DNA from: Anisakis pegreffii
Taxonomy: Eukaryota; Nematoda; Chromadorea; Rhabditida; Anisakidae
Direction of reading: 5' to 3'
DNA: 64,000 nt
NCBI GenBank assembly: GCA_035041965.1
Contig: JAPYMA010003033.1
Location: forward strand, 1-64,000
Of the stretch, positions 51,405 through 63,404 are shown in pieces. Position 1 is the stretch's first letter. Each line of letters begins with the position of its first letter. A program made the position numbers and the translations under genes. Below the pieces are notes generated by a model. That model worked only from the letters and a program-made list of their open reading frames with translations. It was not told where the DNA came from and ran no database searches.

Positions 51405-51846
51405 TTTAATTGCGAATTTGATCATTCATCAGAAAGCATCGATCTTCTCAAAACAGTGGTGGATTGTCATGCATTTTCATGCACCGCACGGTGGACTTGT
51501 CCTTGAATTGAGAAAGCGTATAAGCAGGATTCATGAGCATATAACATTATCTATCGCAGATTTTTTACACCGATATCAGCATCACAATAATGCCCTGAAA
51601 AGTATTTTATTGTCGTTCGGCAAATGAATCAATTAAGGTGATAATTGACATGTTTTGAGCATTCTATCGGTAGCACTCTTTGAAATGTGACCAGTGTATT
51701 TGAGGATTGCATTTGGTTGCCGATCGCATTTCCTAGCCGAAGAGCACTTCTCGATCTTGAAGGCAAACAACAATTTAAGAAGGCGCCACAGTATCGAACG
51801 GATTTTTGGTGACCTAAGGCCGGAAACACTGTACAGCAGTCATTGA
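51405..51846 (+). CDS. Candidate exon pair of an unrecognised Cys/His-containing protein
   Basis: Exon 51405-51490 follows CTTCACTTTCAG and reads FNCEFDHSSESIDLLKTVVD CHAFSCTA, ending in phase 2 at ACG/GTGGAC. Exon 51705-51846 follows TGTATTTGAG and joins in phase, reading IAFGCRSHFLAEEHFSILKA and then a basic, then acidic tail to a TGA. A donor at 51808 (TTTG/GTGACC) would allow continuation. The two blocks have coding-like codons and no competing long frame in exon 1, though a minus-strand frame (51629-51859) overlaps exon 2. No family recognised. Confidence 0.33.
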
Positions 51847-51956
51847 TAGGGCCTATCAAAATAATGAAATCGGAAGTGTCATATAACGTTGAAGAGCACT
51901 TAAATCTTCATTCTGTGCATGCATAACAATGCATCCATATCAATGATACTATTGTT

Positions 51957-52037
51957 ATTCTAGCGAAAAACCACTGTAAACAAACTTGATACATCTATTG
52001 TCTAGCGTGTTATATTACCACTTATGTACCGTAATGA
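51957..52037 (+). repeat. Dispersed 80-bp repeat, copy 1
   Basis: Closely matches 53399-53480 in the same orientation, including the shared string GTGTTATATTACCACTTAT and the flanking TAGCGAAAAA and CACTG(T/C)AAACAAACTT. Confidence 0.88.
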
Positions 52038-52742
52038 AGACTACTTTTAATTCAGATCAGTGATTGAGTTCAGCGAACAAATGGCTTATTATTTTGAGCT
52101 CATGTCAGTGTAAGAGAATGGCAAATAGATTTAGCTGCTGAATGATCATTAGACTATTCGATGCATGCATTTTAAAATTCAAAACTTCCTTCGTGCCTTC
52201 TTGAAACAAACTGAGGATCTGAATATTCTAACGATAAGATTTGAATCGTAGTTTTTTTGATCCGTTATGATGAAGATCATCTTATTTAGTGTTGCTTTGT
52301 TTCATATAGTTATTGGTGGAATAAAATTGTTCAGTGTTCCAAAATTTTCTGAACCAGGAACAAAATCTATCAAATTTTCTGCAAAAAAAGCAAAGCAAAA
52401 AAAATTAAAATCTATCGTCTTGTATACAATGAATTACCTTAACCACTTATCTTGCCAGTCTGTATTTGTTTAAAATTCTATTTTGGAATGTTTTATCGCG
52501 TTTTTTAAACTCAATTTTTCATTTGCTTTAATCACTTCGTTCAATCTTCTCGCGTTGTGGTTGATTAAATGATAACGTGGAGTAGAGAAATTGAGGAGGT
52601 GAATGCGGCGAGGTGAATGTTTTTGGGGTTGTACTCGTTGTGTTTAAAATGAAAATGCTATCGATAAGAGCGCTTTTAACAAAATAGTTTTAACGATCAT
52701 CGTTTAATAACAATTTTATCTTTTAATTTCACTCAACAACAG

Positions 52743-53147
52743 CTGATGATATCATTTTGTGACCACTGTACAAAGACAACTTCATTTCATTCGTTTTTCC
52801 GACCGACGATACTTCCTCGATTCGTTGCTTTCATCCAAAAACAAAACATTCCTATAAATTGGTTGGTATCAACCAATCTCAGTCTTATTCCTAATTATAT
52901 CATCACTCCATCTCAGGTTTCAGACAAATGTGGCGCTTCGAATTCATTAGTTCTGATAAGGTACTCTAGTTGTTTGTTCAATCATCAAATTCGCTCACCG
53001 ACTGTAGTGAATCAGCAGCATTTTTTAATGAGTGCATCGTTATCATTGCAACATATCACTTGTATCAACTTTTTTTTTACATATCCATTCAGTGCAATCC
53101 AGAGTGATTCATCAGCACGGAAAATCATCATTGACTTGGAATCTTGA
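52743..53147 (+). CDS. Hypothetical ORF or exon
   Basis: An ACTCAACAACAG acceptor precedes an open frame with ATG at 52746 (MISFCDHCTKTTSFHSFFRP) to TGA 53147, 133 codons. A possible phase-0 donor at CAG/GTTTCA (about 52917) would join directly to the phase-0 exon at 53805. The opposite strand has no long frame here. Cysteine, serine and hydrophobic residues are common; no domain recognised. Confidence 0.3.
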   Translation: MMISFCDHCTKTTSFHSFFRPTILPRFVAFIQKQNIPINWLVSTNLSLIPNYIITPSQVSDKCGASNSLVLIRYSSCLFNHQIRSPTVVNQQHFLMSASLSLQHITCINFFFTYPFSAIQSDSSARKIIIDLES

Positions 53148-53398
53148 ATTGGTACTGATGTGATATTTCAAATTCTATCGAAAGAGATGTTCTCAAATAG
53201 ATTCTATTCACTGAAATACCAGCTTAAATACATATGCTAATGGGATGCGCTAATCAGTGTATGTTGCAAGATCATTTTTCTTTGTGTTTTTCAACGTCCT
53301 CGGACGATACTTTTTTAAAAATCCGGAAACTGTTTTCCCCATTGCGGTCACATTTTTTTGCTTTGGGTTGATGAGGCTTTCAGAAATTTAATTTTCGT

Positions 53399-53480
53399 AT
53401 TATAGCGAAAAAGCACTGCAAACAAACTTAGCACATGTATTGTTTGGCGTGTTATATTACCACTTATATACGGTAGTAAG
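53399..53480 (+). repeat. Dispersed 80-bp repeat, copy 2
   Basis: Second copy of the element at 51957-52037, same strand, about 1.4 kb away; similarity stops sharply on both sides. Confidence 0.88.
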
Positions 53481-53804
53481 CGAACTTCAGCTTTTTAGCA
53501 CATCTTATGATCATGTTATGCTATAAATGATCAATTGCAATCAGTTCAGTTTGAATCAGTTCTGAGTCGTTAAAAAACAAATTGCTCCTGATTGTGAGGA
53601 TGAAATTAAGGAAATTCTCAAAAAATGATTTTGCCAATTCTCTAACGTTGAGAATTTTGTGTTCTAGAGGTGCATTCAAGAACACCAGATCGCATCGTTA
53701 GTGGTAATAGCGCAGAATGTGGTGTTTCCGAAAAATTTTTGCACTTAAATGTAGGAAACATAAATGATACTTGTTAACATTGCTTTTCGCCCCTTTTTCT
53801 TCAG

Positions 53805-54068
53805 CAGCACATTTCCAACAATCATATTAGCTGTACTAATGATACTGATGACCACGCCTTTCTTCCAACACTCACATCAGATCGAAGTGCTGATGAGATT
53901 CTCGTTGATGATAACTGCTCTAGAGCTGTTGGGCCGACATTGTATCGATGTCTCATGCGCAAGCCTGATCCGGTCTGTAAAAGTTCTTCGTCTTCCGGAT
54001 TCACACTTGTATTCCGGATCGAGACCACAAGGGTTTACCACAGCTTGGATTTGGTAGAAGTCAGCTGA
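53805..54068 (+). CDS. Candidate terminal exon of an unrecognised protein
   Basis: A CCCTTTTTCTTCAG acceptor opens an 88-codon phase-0 frame to TGA 54068. It reads QHISNNHISCTNDTDDHAFL and later SRAVGPTLYRCLMRKPDPVC, then a Ser run and FTLVFRIETTRVYHSLDLVE. Codons follow a strong purine-any-pyrimidine pattern, and the block is GC-richer than its flanks. Four cysteines are present. It has no internal ATG near its start, so it must be an exon. Frames at 53764-54057 (+) and 53822-54028 (-) over the same bases are probably shadows. Confidence 0.42.
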   Translation, partial: QHISNNHISCTNDTDDHAFLPTLTSDRSADEILVDDNCSRAVGPTLYRCLMRKPDPVCKSSSSSGFTLVFRIETTRVYHSLDLVEVS

Positions 54069-56019
54069 ATTCTCTTGAATTCAAGTCATTTAATCCTAAA
54101 TTTTGATCGTTTTCGATGCAACATCTCATCGTATAACTTCTTAGTGCTCAAGATTCTCCTACTGCATCATGAACTTCCACAGTGCTCTCAGTAGTAGCTG
54201 AAACCATAATCAATGACAAGTGAGTGTTATTATTAGGCAGTATTTTAATGCCTAATGAAGAATTGCTCTGTTCGTTGAAATCTCGGTGATTGTTGATGAG
54301 CACAAGAAAATGCTCCTTATCCTCTATTTTTTTTTGAATCTTTCAGTATGTATCTGTCATCCTCAATATCAGTTAATGCTTGACGACAAATCGTCTGCAT
54401 CGACGTCAGCATTCAACGGTTCATAACAAGATGATCATTTTGTGCAGTAGATCAATCAACTCTTCAATTACGCTCATTCTGATCTGATTATGTTTGCGAG
54501 GCGTCGTTTATGCCGTTTAAAATTTTGAACTTTTTGCGTCAATTAAGTTTAAAATTTATGTATTTGTTTGAGGCATTCAGTTCTGTTAGCTCATTGATGA
54601 ATCTACCACAATCAGTGCTCAAAACCCTTTGGAATCACTCCGTCATGATTTCGAGCTAGTCATCTTCAGTGCGATTATCCAAGTCCAGTGATTATTTTCG
54701 CACAGTTGTACGTTCGAAACATAACAACCAGTTTTAGAATTTTAAAAGAAATAATGAAACCGAAATGATATTTATTGTTGCTTTCCTTTGCGAATGTGAA
54801 ATTTCAGCGTTGAAGTGATGATTCACGTGATACATTAAAATGATCGCCATGCGATAATTCATCGAGTGAGCATTCTAAAAACTTCACCAATAAATTACAT
54901 TTGGAATTTTCATGGAATAGTGTGTTCTCGATAAATTTTGCGTTGTCCGTTTGATGAGCAAAAAAATTCAATGCAGTTTTTACGCCGAACTTATTTATTG
55001 ATATTGTTCAGCACATCGGAATTTCCGATTCACATTAATCATTCAATCATTTAATTCCACCGTAAAAATGATGAGTTCTCAGAACATTCCAGATTTTCCG
55101 TGAAGGTCTTCTTTTACCAGCTCTAACTAATCGCTCTCTAATAAGAGATTCTGTTTTCCAAAAATTGATTTTCCAAAAAATTGTTTTCAACATTTCCTTG
55201 GTGAATAACGACGATCGAATTCAATCTAAATTCACAATATCCGATTAATCATCCACGAATCGCGCTGAATCGCATGAAGACACGCAAACACACACAAACG
55301 TTTTATGGCCAATCGAACGAGTTTAATTGAATTCTGGTGCATTCACGGCGGCAAGAATGCCGCATGATTCGGATAGTTATTACCAGCAAATTGCTTCACA
55401 AGCAATACAACTATGCCTCTGTTTAAGACCGACCGATATTCTATGATTGAACTTAGCTGAAAGTGCTCATGCATATGCACATGCTCATGCTCATGCTGCG
55501 CTGCTACTATGACAAGTGACTATTCAGTAGTAATGAAAGAGAGATAATTTAACGTTCCCGCAGCACAACGTTGTTCTCAATTCTGTCGTTGTTAAGAAAT
55601 CCTCAGAGAGTGAGTGATAAAAAGCGCCGCGAGTCATCTCATCGCATCGTCTAATCACCACAAATTTCTATCGAATCCACCTCTGCACTCTTTGAATTTG
55701 TCTCTTGAGAGGACTTGAAAAACTTTTATTGTTTGTCCTTTACACGAAAAAATTTCTATAATATCTACTCAGCGCAAATCTTTGCGATGCTCAAAATGTG
55801 ATCATTTTGAAGAACATTTTGAATGACAGCACAAAGGAGTGTGGATATCATTTTTATTGCTATTGTTTATTTTTCGGTGCTTTTCGCCGGGTATACGGTA
55901 GTGAAAGAATGCAATGTTGCAGCGTTTTAATTGAGCACTTCTCGATGTTCTTATATGAATGTGATTATTCGTGAAATCAACTCAAAGTTTATCTATCTTT
56001 ATTTCTCATATTTATCAAG
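54069..56019. other. Stretch without a supported gene
   Basis: AT-rich, no convincing splice-flanked frames. A small CATATGCACATGCTCATGC direct-repeat run lies near 55470. Confidence 0.45.
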
Positions 56020-56136
56020 TACACATCGGATGCAATTCGGCCAGTTCAAGCCAATTTAGACAGACTATTTGAGATCAAAACCGTACTCGATTGTGAGCAG
56101 AAACAACGAGAATCTGATAACTGTGTTATAAGATAA
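56020..56136 (+). CDS. Candidate exon
   Basis: After TTTATCAAG the frame reads DAIRPVQANLDRLFEIKTVL then a charged tail DCEQKQRESDN to a TAA at 56136. Codon pattern is strongly coding-like and it looks like a helical or coiled-coil segment. A donor near AACT/GTGTTA is possible. No partner exon was found. Confidence 0.3.
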   Translation, partial: YTSDAIRPVQANLDRLFEIKTVLDCEQKQRESDNCVIR

Positions 56137-56724
56137 GCTCATCTATAAGGAAAAGACATTGATGTGACGGCTATATAAATGAAGTTTATGCAAATGCAGT
56201 CTTAGAAATTAACATGCCGAAATGCCGAATTGGTGATAGAACGAAATAGGCATGAATTGATTCGATAAGAGGTTCATTGAAAAATATGAACTGAACAAAT
56301 CTATCTCACAATCAGATAAATCCCATTCCATCTGTCGTTTAAATCAGTTCATTTAAATCAACAATGAGGATTCTGCGATACCACAGTTAAAGGGTTTCTT
56401 GTTAACTGAATCATTTTTTAAACCTTCAATCTACTGCTGTGGATTGCAAAGCTTGATAGATGTCTCTTTGACGTCATTGTAACCATTAGTATTGGTGAGT
56501 CGAATTTGCCAACAAATCTGAATAAATCTATTAGAACGATTCTAACTACGAAGTGAACTTATTCAGTCGTCAAGAAAAGTGGAAAGTACAAAAAAAATTC
56601 GGATTTGCTATGACATCATTTTCGATTGGATAACATTGATAACATTGAGCAGTGATGAACGTGGTCGATGTCAGAATGACATCTCTCGAATGAAGAGTTC
56701 TTTCGGGAATTTGCCTAATTTCAT

Positions 56725-57024
56725 TCACCAAAAGCAACACGAATGAAAAGACACAAAAAAATAAAATAAAATCGACTCAATGGTCTCAGTAATTTGAAAA
56801 TTTGAGCAAAAAATGCCACTTGATTGACTATAAAATTCGTTTCTATACCTATAAAATTTGCTGTTTTGTGTTTGAAATTCTATTGCAAATTGTGCTGAAT
56901 GTTTTGCACAACAGGCAAGTAAGAGTTCATCACTGCTTAAATATCGTCGAATTGAGTATTTCCAATCACTCATTAAGAATGAAATGTTTTTATGTGCGTC
57001 GTCGTCGTCTTTCTCATTCAACAA
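56725..57024 (-). CDS. Hypothetical single-exon protein, 99 residues
   Basis: ATG 57024 to TGA 56725. It starts with an acidic run (MLNEKDDDDAHKNISFLMSD), has a central helical part with a CC pair (DELLLACCAKHSAQFAIEF) and a hydrophobic end (ILFYFFVSFHSCCFW) that could be a tail anchor. A plus-strand frame (56802-57056) overlaps. No family recognised. Confidence 0.35.
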   Translation of the reverse strand: MLNEKDDDDAHKNISFLMSDWKYSIRRYLSSDELLLACCAKHSAQFAIEFQTQNSKFYRYRNEFYSQSSGIFCSNFQITETIESILFYFFVSFHSCCFW

Positions 57025-57203
57025 TCACTCCACTCTTGAATGTCATTTCGAATTAAGAAACTCATTTTGAATTATTTCAAAAACAAATGCGCAAAATGCC
57101 TCCTCTACGCAGTCTCGTTTCCGCCGTTCATTTTCACTGACTGCTATCTAACAAACTCGATCCATGCAAAAAAACACACCTTTAATGGAGACATTGCGTC
57201 TGC

Positions 57204-57476
57204 ATGATACGTATATATACATACATGAACATGCTTGATCAGTGTTTTGCATTTGATACGACGCTCTCAAGGTTTTCACCACTTCCACATATGCACCAAC
57301 TGTTGCTGCTGATAAAGTTCATTCAGTTGATTTCCGTCTTGATCGAGTCAATAAAGATACTTATTGCTGGTGTCTTTGAAGGCGGCGTAATACCTGTTCA
57401 GAATATAGTAGAAGAATCGTTTATTTCAAGTACTTTACTGTATTTGTCGGAATATTCAACGCTCCCAATACACTAA
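57204..57476 (+). CDS. Hypothetical ORF
   Basis: A 90-codon frame with a leucine/isoleucine-rich segment (HQLLLLIKFIQLISVLIESI) and a better-looking second half (AGVFEGGVIPVQNIVEESF). Start and splice context are unclear; it may be an exon of a larger gene or spurious. Confidence 0.22.
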   Translation: MIRIYTYMNMLDQCFAFDTTLSRFSPLPHMHQLLLLIKFIQLISVLIESIKILIAGVFEGGVIPVQNIVEESFISSTLLYLSEYSTLPIH

Positions 57477-57601
57477 AAGATGTGCAACTCGCTAACTCGG
57501 TTTTGTTCAATCCGATATCTCTCACAAGCGATATCGCCTTGATCGTCGCTGTTAAGTGATCCACCTATATGGCATGATGTTAATGAACTCAGCGATTAAA
57601 C

Positions 57602-57792
57602 CAGTGGCATCAAGCTCGGGTGCTCCATTACACTCTTCGACGGTCTGGCAGGCCGTCATACCCCCCCCCCCCTCTTTGTCTCGCGCTTGAATAGTTGACT
57701 ATTTCCATGTAAAACATTCGAGTTAATTTCCCGATCCCCTTTATCAGTCCCTGATCACTAAACATGGGCAGTTTTCCCTTTGGGGACCGCTG
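57602..57792. mobile_element. Short hAT-type MITE, 191 bp
   Basis: The left end is CAGTGGCATCAAGCTCGGG; the right end, other strand, is CAGCGGTCCCCAAAGGG. The flanking octamers are GATTAAAC (57594-57601) and GATTGAAC (57793-57800), one mismatch in eight, a good 8-bp target duplication. A tract of twelve C begins at 57661. The left part matches the left part of the element at 41302. Confidence 0.83.
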
Positions 57793-59444
57793 GATTGAAC
57801 TGTCACTGCGTCATCTCCATGGAACCGTTCTGTAAGCTGAGTTGTTCTATGAAAAGATCACATTTTGCAAATGACGACTCATTCCTAATAATGGTTCTTC
57901 TCAACCAGTTAACTATATCCAGGTATAATTTCACCGTGAGCACCGTTGGAATTCAATAATAGTCTACAGCGAACGATAAGAAACTTGCAAATGTCCACCT
58001 AAAATTCCCAAATCTATCTTTTTTCAGTTCTAAAAAACGGACTGAACGGTAAATTCTATGTTGTTTTTTCTGTACGACAAATTACGCAAGTACGTACGTA
58101 AAAAATTATTTTAAGAGATTTAAAATTCAGTTACGTATTTGAGGAATTTGGCGAATTCATCGGATTATGTACAAAACGAACAGACACTACTCTCGTTTAA
58201 GCTGATGCTAACAAAAAAAATCAATAGAATAGTATTTATGAAATAAATCATTAATGTTCCATCTATATGCAAATTATATGCATGTGCGTAAAAGATTTGC
58301 TATGTACACACACACAGCTATGTTGAATACAACAATTCATTCCAACCGCATTCAATCTCATTGTTATTGTAATTTTTGATCATTTACAGTCGTCAGATGA
58401 CGACAATACGGTGTCATTTGTAAATTCTCGGAATGGGAACCAACATCACAAAGATTCATTTAATCATTTTCGATGCGTCGAAACTAATCGCACGCTCACT
58501 GCTGCTCAATGACGGCAAATCCATCATATTCATCGTTACCGTGTAAATTTATCTTACTGTCGTTGTCTTACTGTCATTGACAATACTCCCTGATCAAATT
58601 CATAAATGTGGGCAAATTTGGGTGGAATGTTCGAAGAAAATTCAATCGTCTCTAGCTAGATTTGTGGAAAACTAGCACTAGATTTGAAAATGAGCGTTGA
58701 TGATCATTCAAGAGTTCATATTACTGACGATGTGATCGCTTGGCATATTGAATAGGTGATCAATCATATTTCCTACGGTATGCGAAATGCTTGCGTTTAA
58801 TAGAAACGGAACTGCAGTGATGTATCAGGATCAACAGAGCCCCATTTGTTGATCTTGCAGTAGCACTATCAACAGTAGCACTTTCAATTGTTCTCTGTCT
58901 TCAGAATACGCATGTTCATTCGACTACTGCAAAGACTTTCCTTCCTCGCAGGCAGTCACCTCTTCATCGTTATGAACGTCAACTTGACCTAATGCATAGA
59001 TAGTAGATGCCTCTTGAAACGAGTATAATTTTATGGAAGTTTGCAATGAAATTAATTCAAATTAGCTCTGAATTGGTCGCTATTGATGTACTATCGAATA
59101 ATATTCTCCATCAATAAAGCAAATTCTCTTATCTAAATTCGAACTTACGCTATTTCATTTTGAATACTTTACACACACACACACACATATGTATATACAT
59201 GTTCACCTGTACAACATACAACACAACACATTCACAATCAACTGCAATACATATATTCCAATATAAAACACTGCTTAAATTTCGTCGTGAATTGTTGTTG
59301 ACACAACTCAAGGTGTATATACACAGGTATATTAAACACATTCTCCATGTGTTTACAGTGTGCGCTATAGATCATATTATCTCACATTATTAATGCTTTT
59401 GTATAATACCCATTAAACATCATTTATATTCTATGTGTTTACAG
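57793..59444. other. Stretch without a supported gene
   Basis: AT-rich. A hAT-like string, ATGGTTCTTCTCAACCAG, occurs near 57891, but no second terminus was found. An (AC)n run of about nine units lies at 59170-59187. Confidence 0.4.
59170..59187. repeat. (AC)n dinucleotide microsatellite
   Basis: Nine uninterrupted AC units, followed by an ATGTATATACATG palindrome. Confidence 0.95.
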
Positions 59445-59545
59445 TCGCCGCTTTATCCAGTGATATCCCGCAAACGGCGAATGAATTTTGCCGAATAGCA
59501 GCAGCAGCCGGTAATGAATCAGAATTTAAGTTAAGAGTGGTGTAG
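59445..59545 (+). CDS. Candidate terminal exon
   Basis: A TATGTGTTTACAG acceptor opens a phase-1 frame reading AALSSDIPQTANEFCRIAAA and ending ESEFKLRVV-stop at 59545. The acceptor is good and the peptide is protein-like; an overlapping minus frame (59431-59616) is judged a shadow. No upstream exon found. Confidence 0.28.
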
Positions 59546-62398
59546 CCATCAAGTAAAAAGAGTAACATTTGCAGTCGTCGTCGACTGACTGCCATGCAAA
59601 ACGAACGACGATTCATTGGAATTGCTGCGAATCGTCGTTCACTGCAAAGTGCTTTTTGTGTGTATCGTTCGTCGTCATCATGTTGCAGTTAGTTCACCCG
59701 TAACGTTACCGCTATTACGAACGAACACTAAATCAAGCACATTATTATCACGAACACGATCAACTTCATTCATTCTTCACTTCACTTAAAACGTCTTGCA
59801 GCCGGAATTGTTGTCTTTCGACAAGTTCAGCCTCTCATCTTGCATCAATCAGTATTCGTTCGTGTTGTGTGATGCTGTCGCCACAATGTCTGTTGTCATC
59901 GCTGAATGTCATTTTATGTGCTGCCAAATATACCGTTTTGTCTCCGCAAAATACCACAATTCGTCTGTGACATTTTTACTGTTTTATCTGTCAGACATAT
60001 CTGTCAATTTGTCTGTCAGGCACACCATTCTGTCAGTGAAATACATCATCTTATCATTATCAGTTCTGTCAATATCAATGCGATTTTGTCCGTGGCACGT
60101 GTTAAAATGCCATAGAAATAGCATTTCTCTGCTGTAAAATATCTTCATTCGTTTTTACCTCAAAATTCATTTGTCATCAGTCAATCCGGCGATGTCCACA
60201 TCTCCACTACTGTTTTATTCTTGTTGAAAATTTTCGCAAAATTTCGCCGGTTGATATCCAACCGCAATTCGTTTGGTCTGTTCAGTTTGCCCGTCTGATG
60301 CATTGTAATTGAATCACCATTGAAGCAAAAATTTAAGGTTCAGTTTAGATTCATCGGAAAAGTTTTCTCTCATTCTCAAATGTCTACATAAAACGACGGC
60401 ATTCGAGCGAATTTATTGCCAACTTAAATCAATTTTTCTCATTCATGCCTTATACATTTAGTTGCTCATCGTCATCATCATCAGTTCTTTCATTTCACAT
60501 TATCTATCTTTTCCTTCCATTTTCTCTCAATTTCTCGTGCTATCACTCCATTTCTTTTTGTGAAATTCTCATCAGCATTCAATTTTATGCGTATAATTGC
60601 ACTAAAACTAAATAATGTAACAGATTGATCCATATATCATCCAAACTCAACAGTGTTTTTTTTGTCGAATTCGTTGAACGGCTATTTCCAGAGCGTTGAT
60701 GTGTGATGATGTTTATTATTATTGGTTGATACGCGCATCTTTTTATCGCTTATGACACATTCCATATGACTAGCAAAGAGAAATGAATGAATGCATTCTA
60801 CCATCGCAAAACTCTCAACTTCTTCAACGAAACGCTCGTTATTAGTATGCTCATAAAATTGCCGTATGGCATTCGAGAATGTTCAAGTAATATTCAAGTT
60901 TGGATGCCGTGATTCGATGGTACTATCGGAGAGTGTTCAGTTTCACACCAAAAGAGCATGACATCAGTAAATTTGTCGCACTTCTCTCTTTAAGCCCGAT
61001 GCGAGTCATTGAAATAATCGTCAAAACTGTAGTCTATATCACTTTGAATTTTCATCAAGTTCCATTAATTTGCATCATTTAACCGCGCATACGCCTAGAC
61101 TATTTGAAATTTGGATCGTTTTGAATAGCTATGATCAACTTTCGAGAAAATTTCTTTCATTCAATCAAGTTTATTCGTCAACATAAAGTAATTACTGCAT
61201 TTCGGGTTAGGTCAAGAGCGCCTGAGCACCCAGGTAGCTTCCGAAACTCTAAACCGTGTCCCCTACCCTGGTGGGCCCCACCAAGCTTGATTCCGCTCTC
61301 GATTCAATCGTAGTCACATTTGTCCACAATATTTTCCTGCTCCATTCCGTGTGTACTGCTCATTTTTGTGGTACACATTGTTCAAGCATCCATTTAGTTT
61401 TGTGGTATTCATCATAGCCCGGTTTGTAGCAAAAGGTTGAGAGGCGGCTCTGATTTAGCAGATTCTCGAACACGCATTTTCGATGCCATCATACGCCATG
61501 TTAGACAAGTTAATTAGCCTGCCTTCAGTGAGTAATACATCATAACTATGTGTATCCACGTAAAATAAGATTAAAAATGATTGATCAGCATCCTATGATC
61601 AGCCATATCAGTAAACTTGATCAACCGTAATAATGTAATCAAACATCTACTAATCAGATGCGCATTAATGAGTGCAATAACAACCCTAATGATAATCTGA
61701 CTGATGTAAAACAAGAATGTGATTGATGAGGTATGTCCAGATCAACTACTCAACTTCAATCCACTCTCTTATCTCATCGACGATAAAAACCATCAAATCT
61801 TCTGCATTATCCTCTCAACTCATCATCCCATCTCCTCCATCTATTTGTTTATTGTTGTGTACTAACTAGATAATCTATCCAATTTTCACATATCCATCCA
61901 CCTATATAACTCTTTCCACCACTCTATTATCCGAAACGTTTATCCACTTTAATCTCCTCTACACCGCAGCCATACACCATCGAATGAATAATGCCTGCCT
62001 CTCCATTTATCACACTGCTTATACGTCGCTAATAGACTGCTGCTAGTGCTGCTGATACAATACGTCCCAAAGAAACTCGTTGTTCAGTTGTTCAATTGCT
62101 TGTTCGACTTGTATGTTTCCTGATGTTTATTATTTGTTCAGTGATCGCCACAAAAACTCAGTTAGTCATCCGAGTCTCTTATCTAATCTCTTTTATATAA
62201 GATCGTAACCACCGTATACTTGACCTTCACTTCATTTATTGCATGCAAAACGATCGAATTTTAACTCGATCTAGTGCCGGTTTCTTTGTTGCATATCAGA
62301 AAATTCGATTCCGAATGAATCCATACGGTGTTTGAGGTTTTTAAGCGAGTATTTTTTATTGAGAACACCTGGAATTGTTCCTTTCTCCTTATATAAGG
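59546..62398. other. Stretch without a supported gene
   Basis: Includes a degenerate CTGTCA-rich tract at about 59960-60080 and a GC-rich island at about 61200-61310 (GTGGGCCCCACC palindrome at 61271-61282) that may be a transposon remnant. The 113-codon frame at 59796-60137 spans the CTGTCA tract and is not credited. Confidence 0.4.
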
Positions 62399-62488
62399 CT
62401 TCAGAATTCGGTACGCTTAATTCGGTACCCCTAAGCTTCACAATTCGGTACTCCTAATTCGGTACCCCTAAGCTTCAGAATTCGGTAG
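62399..62488. repeat. Minisatellite, about 37-bp composite unit
   Basis: Two and a half copies of a unit containing AATTCGGTACCCCTAAGCTT, each itself carrying two AATTCGGTAC subunits. Confidence 0.9.
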
Positions 62489-62783
62489 TATTGAGAATAA
62501 ACAGCATTTGATAATTTGGATGAATATCGTTAATTACTAGGAAATAATCAGTCTCAAATCAATCACCTGTTTCATCGGTACCACTAAATAAATGAATTCC
62601 CAAGAAGCTCACCTTTAGTGACTGCTTTATTTGAGCAAGATCGCCTCTGTACGCAGTTGATCCAGTTGAATCGTTTGGAATATTTCAACGTCTGAAATCT
62701 TATGAACTGATGGCTGATTTAAGAATTTGATGGAATAACACGTGCGAGTTTTTTGGGATATTTTGGTGACTTTGAATGTTTGA

Positions 62784-63404
62784 ATGCGCATCGATGAAGT
62801 GATTAGGAGAGTTGCTGATCACCTTATTACTCAGTTTGATACATTTGGATTCCATTCACGTTTCGAAACTCTGTTTAGTATTGTAATAAAACTTTTCAGA
62901 TGCATGATCGAACCAAAAAATATCTTCTATATTCGTATTGTTCACCTGTTGAATTTTGACGTTTTTCCACTGAAATTATGTTTTATCATTTGAAATGGAT
63001 GTATTGTGTCCGTCCGAATCTGTTATCAGTTCCTTACTGAGAAGTTTCTCATCATCAGCGAATCAGTGCAAATTCCCGTCGATTGTGATCGTTTTGTTTT
63101 TGTTACAAAACAAAATTTCACAGCAAATGTTGTTCTTCGATCGCAATTACCACTTTATTATCATTTATTTTCCACATTTTCCTTCAATTTTTTCGATTCG
63201 TTCAATTTTCCTTCGAGCAAACGCCGAAAAGCACTCAAATTCACCGACTTCACATTTTTCGGATCTTCGGAAGAAATAACCAAGTCAATGACAACATATT
63301 CACTGGCTAAAATTTTGAGGACAGAATTGATTTCCACGGAATGTTTTAGTCTACTGATTTTTCTAAATATCAATATTCTCGAAGGATCGGCTCAAGAAAA
63401 CTGA
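62784..63404 (+). CDS. Hypothetical coding region, frame unsettled
   Basis: A 69-codon ATG frame (MRIDEVIRRVADHLITQFDT) ends at 62993, followed at once by two overlapping plus-strand frames, 62995-63279 (MDVLCPSESVISSLLRSFSS) and about 63006-63404 (CYQFLTEKFLIISESVQIPV, 132 codons). The long open density suggests coding, but a frame change near 62990 has to be explained by an intron or a sequence difference. A minus frame (63161-63373) also overlaps. No family recognised. Confidence 0.28.

Noticed and set aside
59796..60137. 113-codon plus ORF rich in Ser, Val and Ile
   Set aside because: It covers a CTGTCA-rich degenerate tract with two frames open in parallel, so it is not credible as a gene.
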